The translations under genes and the position numbers were made by a program. The notes beneath the pieces are model-generated. The model worked only from the letters and a program-made list of their open reading frames with translations, did not search any database and was not told the origin of the DNA. From Alphaproteobacteria bacterium (GTDB taxonomy: Bacteria > Pseudomonadota > Alphaproteobacteria > UBA9219): 52,092 nucleotides of DNA. The stretch lies in assembly GCA_028866275.1 (NCBI GenBank), contig JAGWIK010000015.1:1-52092 (forward strand), given 5' to 3'. Positions 44,629 through 51,908 of the stretch are shown in pieces (the first letter of the stretch is position 1; each line of letters begins with the position of its first letter).

Positions 44629-45378
44629 ATGGCAAAAAGACGCCGTCTTATCGTGGCGAACTGGAAAATGTACGGGCGGTTGACGTCCGGGCTGGTATTG
44701 GTGCGCGATATCGTCGAAAAGGCCGAAGCCGCGCGGCCCTTGAATTTCGACGTCGTGCTGTGTCCGCCCGCGACCCTGACCTGGGCGGCCAGCGAAAGCG
44801 TGATGGGCACGCCGGTCATGCTGGGCGCGCAGGATTGCCATACGGCGACGCATGGGGCCTATACCGGCGATATCAGCGCGGCGATGTTCACCGACCTTGG
44901 TTGCCGTTATATCATTCTGGGCCATTCCGAACGGCGCGGCGCGCATGGCGAAAGCAACGAATTGATCGCGCAAAAGGTCGAAGCGGCGCAATTGGCTGGC
45001 CTGACGGTCATTCTGTGCGTCGGGGAAACGGCGGCGGAGCTGGAATCCGGCGCGTCGGCCACCGACATCGTGCAAAAACAATTGCGCGCGTCCTTGCCCA
45101 AAAACGTTAAAACCGCGCATCTGGTCGTGGCTTATGAACCGGTATGGGCGATCGGCACGGGCCAGCAACCGTCGCCCGAAGATATCGCGTCGGTTAACAA
45201 AGCCATTCGCCAGACTTTCGGCGAGGCCGGGGAAACGGTGCGCGTTCTGTATGGCGGGTCGGTCAACCCGTCGAATGCGGGCGCTATTGCGGCGCGCGAC
45301 GAGGTCGACGGCTTTCTGGTCGGCAGCGCCAGCCTGAACGCCGACGGTTTTTGGGCTATCGCCGAAAAATGCGGTTGA
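44629..45378 (+). CDS. tpiA: Triosephosphate isomerase
   Basis: Interconverts glyceraldehyde 3-phosphate and dihydroxyacetone phosphate. 249 residues from the ATG at 44629, preceded by AAGGGGG; an in-frame extension upstream overlaps ppiD and has no family similarity. Catalytic elements: Asn-x-Lys in VANWKMYGR, catalytic His in ILGHSERRG, catalytic Glu in VAYEPVWAIGTGQQ, phosphate loop LYGGSVNPSNA. In many alphaproteobacteria secG and pyrG follow; here a tRNA fragment and an integrated element follow instead. Confidence 0.96.
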   Translation: MAKRRRLIVANWKMYGRLTSGLVLVRDIVEKAEAARPLNFDVVLCPPATLTWAASESVMGTPVMLGAQDCHTATHGAYTGDISAAMFTDLGCRYIILGHSERRGAHGESNELIAQKVEAAQLAGLTVILCVGETAAELESGASATDIVQKQLRASLPKNVKTAHLVVAYEPVWAIGTGQQPSPEDIASVNKAIRQTFGEAGETVRVLYGGSVNPSNAGAIAARDEVDGFLVGSASLNADGFWAIAEKCG

Positions 45379-45430
45379 TGCCCGCGAATGCGGCGGATTC
45401 CCTTGTTGTCGGTTTTTTCCTGACTTCTGC

Positions 45431-45460
45431 TTGACTTCTACCCTCGGCCTGCTCTATCTG
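45431..45460 (+). promoter_or_regulatory. Promoter of the interrupted tRNA gene
   Basis: TTGACT (45431-45436), 18-nt spacer, TATCTG (45455-45460), ending 18 bp before the tRNA 5' end. Left in place by the insertion, it would now transcribe into the element. Confidence 0.5.
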
Positions 45461-45478
45461 TCCGCTTCCGCATCGGTT

Positions 45479-45515
45479 GGCAGCGTAGCTCAGCGGTAGA
45501 GCAGGGGAATCATAA
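45479..45515 (+). pseudogene. 5' half of a tRNA-Met gene, cut at the anticodon loop
   Basis: GGCAGCG acceptor strand, TA, D arm GCTCAGCGGTAGAGC, A, then GGGGA-ATCATAA with CAT anticodon. The next bases (AACCTGCCCGCGC) cannot complete the anticodon stem, and no T arm or acceptor 3' strand follows. It therefore looks like an attachment site whose 3' half is displaced. The matching half is not inside the window, so it may lie at the far end of the element. CAT could also mean tRNA-Ile2, but the sequence is more like elongator Met. Confidence 0.7.
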
Positions 45516-45634
45516 AACCTGCCCGCGCTCGCCCGTAAAAACTTACCCACAAGATAATCAACTGAAATAAAATTGAAAATCTGAACTCGGAGAGATCGGG
45601 AATCGATTTTTCCTTTACCGATCTATGTCATTGT

Positions 45635-45728
45635 TTTCCAAGAATTTCCAGCTCTTTCCAAAAGCTCCGAGCGGAAAAATAGCGGAAAAATTCGGTCATG
45701 TAGCCAGGGATTCCTGTGAGCGGAAAAA
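45635..45728. repeat. Phased short repeats near the element end (possible integrase arm sites)
   Basis: TTTCCA recurs at 45635, 45645 and 45655, exactly 10 bp apart; AGCGGAAAAA recurs at 45670, 45681 and 45719. Paired short direct repeats in helical phase beside an attachment site are what tyrosine integrase arm-binding regions look like. The stretch 45516-45786 otherwise contains no gene that I can support. Confidence 0.4.
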
Positions 45729-45763
45729 CAAAAAAGGGGAGAGGTTTTTGCTTCTCTCTCCCC
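45728..45763 (-). terminator. Rho-independent terminator behind the integrase fragment
   Basis: On the minus strand GGGGAGAG (45763-45756) pairs with CTCTCCCC (45743-45736), followed by a run of T (45735-45730). It lies 27 bp past the integrase stop codon and would end that transcript. Confidence 0.8.
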
Positions 45764-45785
45764 ACCCTGCTCTTGCCATTTATTG

Positions 45786-45917
45786 AAACCTAGGCGAACG
45801 CCTGCTCGGTGTTGATGGCGATCTGATTATCGATCTCTGGGTTAGCCCAGAGATGGCCGTAGATGTTCTTAGTCAGCTTGAGGCTGCTATGTCCCATCAG
45901 CTCCTGAATGCGCTTTG
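45786..45917. repeat. 132-bp direct repeat, left copy
   Basis: Matches 51909-52040 in the same orientation with four mismatches by my count. It covers the last 42 codons of an integrase and a few bases beyond. The two copies bracket the quorum-sensing module. Confidence 0.9.
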
Positions 45918-46002
45918 TGTCGGGAGCTCTTGAATACTTGAACCAACAGATGTCGGCCCGATCATAGCCATAAAACGGCAATAACTTGCTTGTTAAATGC
46001 AA
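45790..46002 (-). pseudogene. Integrase 3' fragment
   Basis: The C-terminal 42 codons read KRIQELMGHSSLKLTKNIYG and continue to NTEQAFA, i.e. the LGH...Y catalytic tail of a phage-type tyrosine recombinase. Upstream of Lys the sequence departs abruptly from the intact copy at 51913-52092 and has no recombinase similarity, so the 70-codon frame is a fused remnant, not a functional gene. Two of the four changes relative to the intact copy alter residues near the Tyr (T-K-N-I-Y versus T-M-D-T-Y). Confidence 0.8.
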
Positions 46003-46101
46003 TAACTAATTGAAAGTAATATAGAAATTATAGAATGCCCGTTTTCTGGTATGATGCTTCTTAACAAATTTGATTATTAGAAATAAACAGATTTTTATGG
46101 T

Positions 46102-46121
46102 TAATGAGTTGTGGCTCATTA
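46102..46121. promoter_or_regulatory. Candidate lux-type operator
   Basis: TAATGAGTTGTGGCTCATTA: perfect 7-bp inverted arms with a 6-bp spacer, 20 bp in all, the length of lux boxes though the base sequence differs from the classic ACCTG form. It sits 27 bp upstream of the small gene that leads into luxR. A TTGATT at 46070 would be a weak -35 in front of it. Confidence 0.45.
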
Positions 46122-46148
46122 TTATATTCAACCAAAAAGGGTTAGTAA

Positions 46149-46346
46149 ATGAATGCGATCAAATCACAAGACTTTCAGTGGCTGGAAAGTCTCCCACTTA
46201 TTCTTGATGCTTACACAATGCATGCGGAAGAGGAAGCCGTATGGCTCTCGGCCGGTCAGACTTCTGCGGGAGCGGCGCAATTGAAGATGAGCTCAAAAGA
46301 TTGCCGTATAATAGATCTCGCCAACAAACCAACGATCGCCCGATGA
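46149..46346 (+). CDS. Small protein coupled to luxR, 65 residues
   Basis: ATG at 46149 follows AAGGG at a 9-nt distance. Product MNAIKSQDFQWLESLPLILD continues as a mixed helix, AEEEAVWLSAGQTSAGAAQL, ending ANKPTIAR. The stop overlaps the luxR start as ATGA, so ribosomes can pass from one to the other. Not recognised. It could be a co-factor of the LuxR protein, or a leader that only sets LuxR level. Confidence 0.5.
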   Translation: MNAIKSQDFQWLESLPLILDAYTMHAEEEAVWLSAGQTSAGAAQLKMSSKDCRIIDLANKPTIAR

Positions 46347-47062
46347 TTATTCTGGATTTTATTGAGAAATCCAACCGGTGTTTGTCGCGAGACGAACTCA
46401 TCCAGCTTTTTGAAAACACTCTTCTCAGTTTCGGTGTCGATCGATTTGTATATAGTCTGGCTCGGGGAAGTTTTACGGCCAACAACAAAACCCATCATGG
46501 GCTGGTGCGCAGTTATCCCGAAGAATGGATGAAACACTATACATCCAACCGATATATAGATAGCGACCCGACCTTCCGTTATGCCCTGAAAAAGAAAGGC
46601 CCATTCACGTGGCATTCACTTCAGGAAATAATACCGTTATCGAAAAAAGAGAAAACGGTGATGTACGAAGCTGAAGAAGCCGGATTGAAAAACGGCATAA
46701 CATTATCCCTGCATGGCCCTTATGGCGAAGTCATTGGCTTCGGGCTTGCCAGTCGCGAGAAACATCAGGAACTTAGTAAAGACCAACTCAGCATTTTGTA
46801 TGCGATAGCCAACCAGTTTCATCTGGTCTACTCCAGCTTTGAAGAGGCTGTTGACGAGCCCGCCATCAGTCTTTCTGACCGCCAACGCGAAATATTGCAA
46901 TGGGCCGCCGTCGGTAAGAGCCGCGCCCTCATCGCCGAAATCATGGACATCAGCGAAGATACGGTCGACGATCATTTCAGGCACATTTTCAGGAAGCTGG
47001 GCTGCAATGATCGGACGCTTGCGGTTCTGAAAGCCATACAGCTTGGACTGATCAGGGTGTAA
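46343..47062 (+). CDS. LuxR-family acyl-homoserine lactone receptor
   Basis: 239 residues, the normal length, from the ATG at 46343; a frame extension to 46241 overlaps the small gene before it. All six invariant autoinducer-domain residues of TraR/LuxR (W57, Y61, D70, P71, W85, G113) are present at a constant offset of +5: W62, Y66, D75, P76, W90, G118. The C-terminal GerE helix-turn-helix (about 175-239) reads LSDRQREILQWAAVGKSRAL and SEDTVDDHFRHIFRKLGC. The complete ligand pocket suggests a functional receptor for the signal made by the neighbouring LuxI. Confidence 0.93.
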   Translation: MIILDFIEKSNRCLSRDELIQLFENTLLSFGVDRFVYSLARGSFTANNKTHHGLVRSYPEEWMKHYTSNRYIDSDPTFRYALKKKGPFTWHSLQEIIPLSKKEKTVMYEAEEAGLKNGITLSLHGPYGEVIGFGLASREKHQELSKDQLSILYAIANQFHLVYSSFEEAVDEPAISLSDRQREILQWAAVGKSRALIAEIMDISEDTVDDHFRHIFRKLGCNDRTLAVLKAIQLGLIRV

Positions 47063-47122
47063 CCCCCGCATCGCCCAAATACCCCGTAGTTCCGTAGTAT
47101 CACACGACGTCGGAAATATGGC

Positions 47123-47152
47123 CTCCTTCCCGAACGAGCGGCTTCGGAGGAG
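47123..47152 (+). promoter_or_regulatory. Hairpin covering the luxI ribosome binding site
   Basis: CTCCT (47123-47127) and CCGAA (47130-47134) pair with TTCGG (47143-47147) and AGGAG (47148-47152) around an 8-nt loop, a 10-bp stem with a 2-nt bulge. The GGAGGAG binding site 3 nt from the ATG at 47156 is locked in the 3' arm. A CCGTAGT direct repeat (47084, 47092) lies just upstream. Confidence 0.6.
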
Positions 47153-47155
47153 AGC

Positions 47156-47788
47156 ATGATAAACATCCTGAATTTCGAAACGGCCCATCATCACGGTGAC
47201 GCCCTCCCTACATTGCTCAAACTCAGATACAGCGAATTTGTCGAACGGCAAAAATACGAAGTGCCCGTGTATAACGGCATGGAATACGACCAATACGATA
47301 CGCCTGCCGCCATCTATATTGTCTGGCGGGACAGCCACGGCAAAATGCGGGCAGGCACCCGCATTATCCCGACCAACAGACCGTACATGATCAAGGATCT
47401 GTGGCCGGATTCGGTCCAGTACATCGACCTGCCCTCGTCTCCTACTGTCTGGGAAATAACAAGATTCTTCGTCGACAAAAACATGGATGATAGCCAGCGC
47501 CAACAGGCGCACGGCGAGATTCTGTGTGCTTATCTCGAATTCGCCCTTCATCACGGGGTCGAGAGCTATATCGGAACGGCCCCGCCACGCCTGTGGAAAC
47601 ATACGCTTATCAAGTGCGGGTGGCCCGTCGAATTCGTCGGAGAGGTTACCGAAATCGGGTTTTCCGAAAAAATACAGACGGGGGTTATGCACGTATCCCC
47701 GCAAATTCTCGAAAATGTTCGTACAACCATGGGCATCCAGCCTCATGTTCTGTCCGAATTTGAATTACCCATGGAGAAAGTCGCGTGA
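47156..47788 (+). CDS. LuxI-family acyl-homoserine lactone synthase
   Basis: Joins S-adenosylmethionine and an acyl donor into a homoserine lactone signal. 210 residues, standard length, and eight key positions fall at family numbering: R24, F28, D45, D48, the Arg of AGTRIIPT (69), Glu100 and Arg103 in WEITRFFVD. The exception is W34, which is Tyr34 here. GGAGGAG precedes the ATG but lies in a hairpin. Donor cannot be told from sequence; the downstream 2-oxoacid dehydrogenase genes suggest an acyl-CoA user, as known for BjaI (isovaleryl-CoA). Confidence 0.92.
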   Translation: MINILNFETAHHHGDALPTLLKLRYSEFVERQKYEVPVYNGMEYDQYDTPAAIYIVWRDSHGKMRAGTRIIPTNRPYMIKDLWPDSVQYIDLPSSPTVWEITRFFVDKNMDDSQRQQAHGEILCAYLEFALHHGVESYIGTAPPRLWKHTLIKCGWPVEFVGEVTEIGFSEKIQTGVMHVSPQILENVRTTMGIQPHVLSEFELPMEKVA

Positions 47789-48102
47789 ACAAGGATCAGA
47801 TACAAGCGTCCAGAAATATTCTTCGCGGCCTCAATTACCTTGCAAATGAAGCCGACGGCGCCAACGCCCCTCAGATCGCCCGCATTATCAAGATGTGCGC
47901 GCGCGACGTGCGTCTTATTCTGGACAACGCAGGAGATTTTCCAGAGTCCGGATCTGCCCGGCCTAACGAAGGTGTTTTTCAGGCGATCCAGTTTCTGGCA
48001 CGATTTGCGTCGCTCAAAAGCGAACAACAGAAACGCGCCGTTATTTCCGAAATAGAGCGTCTTGGACTATACCACCTGCTGGGAGAGCACGATGCTGTCT
48101 AA
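47785..48102 (+). CDS. Unknown helical protein in the quorum-sensing operon
   Basis: 105 residues starting at GTG 47785, which overlaps the luxI stop as GTGA and has GGAGAAAG upstream. Predicted all-helical: QASRNILRGLNYLANEAD, APQIARIIKMCARDVRLILD, EGVFQAIQFLARFASLKSE, AVISEIERLGLYHLL. No signal peptide or known domain. The overlap of 11 nt with the E1 gene makes it a fixed member of the operon. Could be an accessory subunit; nothing in the sequence decides. Confidence 0.68.
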   Translation: MNKDQIQASRNILRGLNYLANEADGANAPQIARIIKMCARDVRLILDNAGDFPESGSARPNEGVFQAIQFLARFASLKSEQQKRAVISEIERLGLYHLLGEHDAV

Positions 48103-50095
48103 ACGAAAGAGCCTGCAGCAATATCCATCGCCGAAAGAAGAGTTTGAACCGCAAATCGACTATCTCAAGCTTCTCCTTACCTCACGGGAAGCCGACAACA
48201 GAGAGGGCGTTCTATTCAGGCAAGGGCGGGGTTTTCTATGCACCCCCAGCGCCGGGCACGAAAATCTGGCGGCTCTTGTTTATGCGATCGAGGAAACAGA
48301 TCCCATATTCTGTCATTATCGCGACAGAGCCATTTTGCTGGCGCGCGGAGTCGATCTCCGCAACATAGCCCTCGATTTCTTTGCCAAGAAAGACTCCAGC
48401 AGCGGCGGTCGACAAATGGCCGGACATTACAGCGCGCCCGAAAAAAATGTCATATCCTGCGCAAGCCCCATAGGTTCGGAGTGCCTGCCGGCAACAGGCG
48501 CCGCGTGGGCCGCCAAAATGCAAGGCAACAAGAAAATTGTCATATGTTGCATTGGCGATGCCGGGCTTCGTCAAGGCGAGTTTTACGAGGCCTACTGTTT
48601 TGCCGTGCAGGAAAACCTTCCCATCATTTTTGTCGTCGAAGATAACGGGTACGGGATCAGCACACCCACCGACAACATGAATCCCCTGAGACTTGAAATT
48701 TTTTCCCAGGAAAGAATTCTGCGGGTCAACGGGCGCGTGCCGGAAGAAGTCTACATCAACTCGAAAATCGCGGCAGACCGGGCGCGTGAAGGCGACGGGC
48801 CTTCGATTCTGTGGTTATCTTTCGATCGTCTTCTTTCCCACACTTCCTCAGACAACCAAAGCCTCTACAGAAAAGCCACAGACCTGTCCCAATGCATCGC
48901 GCAGGATCCCATTACCACGCTACGCGATCGCCTTTATCAAGAAGGGCATCTGGATGAAAGGCGGTGGAATAGTTTGGTCGACGAAGTACAGGCCGATGTT
49001 CTTGCCGCCTACACAAGTGCGGAACAGGCTGAGAACCCCGATGTACAAAATTTGTATGCGGACATCATGGGTGAAAATACAAAGAGCCGACGCGCCATAA
49101 CGTTTCTAAATGACGTCCCACAAATCAGTTATGCTGACGCGCTCAACAAAAGCCTGCGCCATCTTCTCGATACAGATCATCGCGTTATTATGTTCGGAGA
49201 AGATATAGAAGACCCGAAAGGCGGCGTCTTTGGGCTGACCAAAGGGCTGTCATCTTCCTTTCCGGGAAGGGTCGTCAATGCGCCTTTGGCAGAGGCGACC
49301 ATATGCGGTACAGCGGTTGGTTTATCGCTGGCGGGTTATTTGCCAATATTTGAGATCCAATTCATCGATTTCATCTCGACGGGTCTCAACCAACTTATCA
49401 ATCAGGCGGCAACGATGCGGTGGCGCACAGCCGGAAAACTGAAATGCCCTCTTATCCTTCTGGCGCCATGCGGCGGTTACGTTCAGGGGGCAGGCCCATG
49501 GCATACCCAGACGAATGAAAGCATGTTTGCCCATGTTCCAGGACTGCGCGTTTACATGCCCGGCACGGCGCTCGATGTAGCCAACACCGTTATCAATTGT
49601 GCCGCAGGAGAAGACCCGGCATTGATTCTTCTGCCCAAAAAGCAGTTTTTTCAGGAATTCTCGGCGACATCCGTGCCCGACCTGCATCACGATAGCGCCA
49701 AGATTCTCAAGGAAGGCAGCGATGTCACCATTGTAACATGGGGAAACTGCACCTCTCTTTCCATGCAGGCGGCGGCAACGCTAAGTGCCGACAACATTAC
49801 CGCAGAGGTGATCGATCTGAGATCGATCACCCCTTGCGACATGCCGACGATCAAATCATCTCTTGCCAAAACGGGCCGACTTGTCGTCGTGCATGAAGAC
49901 AACAGAACCTGCGGCTTCGGGCAGTCTATTATCTCGCAAATCGTTTCCTCGAAAGAAAGCTGGGACATGCTGTATGCCCCGCCACAGCTTGTGTGTCGAG
50001 AGGACGCTCTGATTCCATTCAACCCGGCTATGGCTTCTGCGATCTTGCCTAAAGTTGACCACATTATTCAAGCCGCTCGCTCTATTATGGATTAA
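48092..50095 (+). CDS. Fused alpha-beta 2-oxoacid dehydrogenase E1
   Basis: Thiamine-diphosphate enzyme that decarboxylates a 2-oxoacid and passes the acyl group to E2. 667 residues from the ATG at 48092 (GGGAG upstream); an extension to 48062 would eat into the preceding gene. Residues about 20-320 are the alpha part, with the TPP motif beginning GDAGLRQGEFYEAYCFAVQE at 155 and closing EDNGYGIST (GDA instead of the usual GDG). From about 340 the beta part: VIMFGEDIEDPKGGVFGLTK, NAPLAEATICGTAVGLSLAG, and PCGGYVQGAGPWHTQTNESM. This is the branched-chain/acetoin-type arrangement; substrate is not predictable. Confidence 0.9.
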   Translation: MLSKRKSLQQYPSPKEEFEPQIDYLKLLLTSREADNREGVLFRQGRGFLCTPSAGHENLAALVYAIEETDPIFCHYRDRAILLARGVDLRNIALDFFAKKDSSSGGRQMAGHYSAPEKNVISCASPIGSECLPATGAAWAAKMQGNKKIVICCIGDAGLRQGEFYEAYCFAVQENLPIIFVVEDNGYGISTPTDNMNPLRLEIFSQERILRVNGRVPEEVYINSKIAADRAREGDGPSILWLSFDRLLSHTSSDNQSLYRKATDLSQCIAQDPITTLRDRLYQEGHLDERRWNSLVDEVQADVLAAYTSAEQAENPDVQNLYADIMGENTKSRRAITFLNDVPQISYADALNKSLRHLLDTDHRVIMFGEDIEDPKGGVFGLTKGLSSSFPGRVVNAPLAEATICGTAVGLSLAGYLPIFEIQFIDFISTGLNQLINQAATMRWRTAGKLKCPLILLAPCGGYVQGAGPWHTQTNESMFAHVPGLRVYMPGTALDVANTVINCAAGEDPALILLPKKQFFQEFSATSVPDLHHDSAKILKEGSDVTIVTWGNCTSLSMQAAATLSADNITAEVIDLRSITPCDMPTIKSSLAKTGRLVVVHEDNRTCGFGQSIISQIVSSKESWDMLYAPPQLVCREDALIPFNPAMASAILPKVDHIIQAARSIMD

Positions 50096-50098
50096 GTC

Positions 50099-51241
50099 AT
50101 GGTATATTCCCTCAAAGCGCCCCAGATCGGGGAGGCTGTTCATAGCGTTAATATCATCAGATATCTGAAATCTGTAGGCGAGTCCGTTAAGGTCGACGAA
50201 CCGGTCGTTACGCTCGAAACCCACAAAACCGCGGTTGATATTGAGTCGCCCGTGGCCGGCATTATCAAGGAATTGCTGTTTCCTGAAGGCACAAGCGTCC
50301 CTGTGGGAGAGACGATCGTCCTTTTACTTCGGGACTCCGACCAGAATCCCAAAAATCTGCAGGCGCTTCCGCCCAACATCCCTCATCCCACAAAGGACGG
50401 GTACCAGCCCGTCAGTGATGTCGCTGCCCTGAGAGTCTGGTTGGGAAAGAAACGTAACGCCGAAATATCCCCGCGTCAGAAGGCCTATTGCCTGAACAAC
50501 AAGGTTGTTCCTTTAAGCCTCTACAGAAGCATGATGGGCGACGCCGCCGGCAGAGAACCTCCCGCCCCGGATGCCCGAAATGAAAGCGACCATTTTGTCG
50601 ACGTGCCGCTCAAAAAGAGCCAGCTTATACTTGGCCAAACGCTAAGCGATTCCGCCAGGCAGGTCGTTTCTGCGAATGTACAAATGCTTTGCGACAATTT
50701 ACCCCTTGAAAATTTTAGGAAGCTGTCAAGACAACGGGACGCCAGTCAGGTTCCGTCACGACTTGAATTAATAGCCTGGGCTGTTGTGTGCGCCTTAAAA
50801 GAATACCCGGCTTTTTGCGCACGGGTTCTCAATACGACGACGATGCGGCAGTTCAAGAACCCCAATATTGGGATTGCGCTTGCTCTTCCTGACGATGGAT
50901 TGACGACCGCTGTCGTCAAAAATGTCTTTTCCGACGAATTTTCCGGATTTGCCCGCAAGGTGAAGGCAAGCCTGCTCGCCGCCAAGGATCCCGATTATGT
51001 CACGGGCTACCATTGTATGTCGATCTCGGACATGTCCTCTTATGGTGCAATCAATGCCATTCCAGTTATAGCGGCCCCGGCAACCGCCACCCTGTTCATC
51101 GGCAAACCACACCTGAAAGAAGAAAACAGGCACTTATTCTATCTTTCCTTAAGCTTTGACCACAGAATTATTAACGGGGTCGGTGCGACCACGTTCCTGC
51201 GCAGCGTCTGTAACCATTTGACGCAAATATCTCCCGCATAA
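50099..51241 (+). CDS. Dihydrolipoamide acyltransferase E2
   Basis: Moves the acyl group from lipoyl arm to coenzyme A. 380 residues, start 3 nt after E1. Lipoyl domain at 1-78 with modified Lys43 in LETHKTAVDIESP. A degenerate peripheral-subunit-binding segment, SPRQKAYCLNNKVVPLSL, lies near 120-140. Catalytic domain ends SLSFDHRIINGVGATTFLRS: the catalytic His355 is kept, but the DHR-x-x-D-G aspartate is Asn359, an uncommon change expected to affect activity. No E3 gene is present, so the housekeeping dihydrolipoamide dehydrogenase would be shared. Confidence 0.9.
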   Translation: MVYSLKAPQIGEAVHSVNIIRYLKSVGESVKVDEPVVTLETHKTAVDIESPVAGIIKELLFPEGTSVPVGETIVLLLRDSDQNPKNLQALPPNIPHPTKDGYQPVSDVAALRVWLGKKRNAEISPRQKAYCLNNKVVPLSLYRSMMGDAAGREPPAPDARNESDHFVDVPLKKSQLILGQTLSDSARQVVSANVQMLCDNLPLENFRKLSRQRDASQVPSRLELIAWAVVCALKEYPAFCARVLNTTTMRQFKNPNIGIALALPDDGLTTAVVKNVFSDEFSGFARKVKASLLAAKDPDYVTGYHCMSISDMSSYGAINAIPVIAAPATATLFIGKPHLKEENRHLFYLSLSFDHRIINGVGATTFLRSVCNHLTQISPA

Positions 51242-51270
51242 TAAAATACCTCCTGTTTCGTTCAATCGAT

Positions 51271-51297
51271 GTCCTTAGGACGTCGTTTGCGTCGACG
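51271..51297. promoter_or_regulatory. Inverted repeats between E2 and XRE genes
   Basis: GTCC-TTA-GGAC (51271-51281) directly followed by CGTCG...CGACG (51281-51285, 51293-51297). Likely operator or weak terminator in the 141-bp gap; otherwise this gap is without a gene. Confidence 0.3.
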
Positions 51298-51382
51298 ATA
51301 TGGGCATAATGGGCCGCGGTTCATTTCTCGCCGAGCGATGTGACGGGACAACGGCGGAACATAAACGGGGGTGTTAAGAACC

Positions 51383-51850
51383 ATGCTTGGGAAAGAGATG
51401 ATGAGCGTTCCGGAAACAGATTCCGCAACCCCGGATCCAGTGGACATTCATGTCGGAGAGCGCGTTCGGTTGCGCCGCACTCTTGTCGGTTTAAGCCAGG
51501 GAAATCTGGGGAAGTCTCTTGGAATATCATTTCAGCAGGTTCAGAAATACGAACGCGGCATCAACCGCATGGGCGCAAGCCGTTTGTTCCAAATCGCCCA
51601 GATCCTTTCTGTCCCGGTGGAATATTTCTTTAATGACCTCACAATACCCAAGCCATCTTCCGTGCAGCATAGAGACCAGAATGCCGATCATATCTCTGGG
51701 ATATCTGCTGAAATTTTAGAAAACAGCCCGCCCGACATCATGCATCGGCGAGAAACGCTTGAACTTGTCCGGTCCTACTATCTCATCAAGGACGCGGGGC
51801 AGCGTCGAAGGCTTTATGAGCTGATGCGGTCTATGGTGCGGGGGAAATAG
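51383..51850 (+). CDS. XRE-family regulator at the right end of the module
   Basis: 155 residues from the ATG at 51383; ATGs at 51398 and 51401 are also possible. Helix-turn-helix: VGERVRLRRTLVGLSQGNLG, SFQQVQKYERGINRMGASRL and FQIAQILSVPVEYFFNDL, a layout frequent in alphaproteobacterial chromosomes and phage remnants. The C-terminal part (ETLELVRSYYLIKDAGQRRR) is typical of the same group. It is read in the same direction as the E2 gene. Could control the module or the integrase. Confidence 0.85.
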   Translation: MLGKEMMSVPETDSATPDPVDIHVGERVRLRRTLVGLSQGNLGKSLGISFQQVQKYERGINRMGASRLFQIAQILSVPVEYFFNDLTIPKPSSVQHRDQNADHISGISAEILENSPPDIMHRRETLELVRSYYLIKDAGQRRRLYELMRSMVRGK

Positions 51851-51908
51851 CCCCCATCTTCCGGGAAGACGTGGCTTGAATAGCGGTGGCCGCGGCATCT
51901 CGCAGTGA

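Noticed and set aside
47063-47155. Lux box between luxR and luxI
   Set aside because: Only a CCGTAGT direct repeat, a short CGACGTCG palindrome and the binding-site hairpin are present; none has a lux-box layout.
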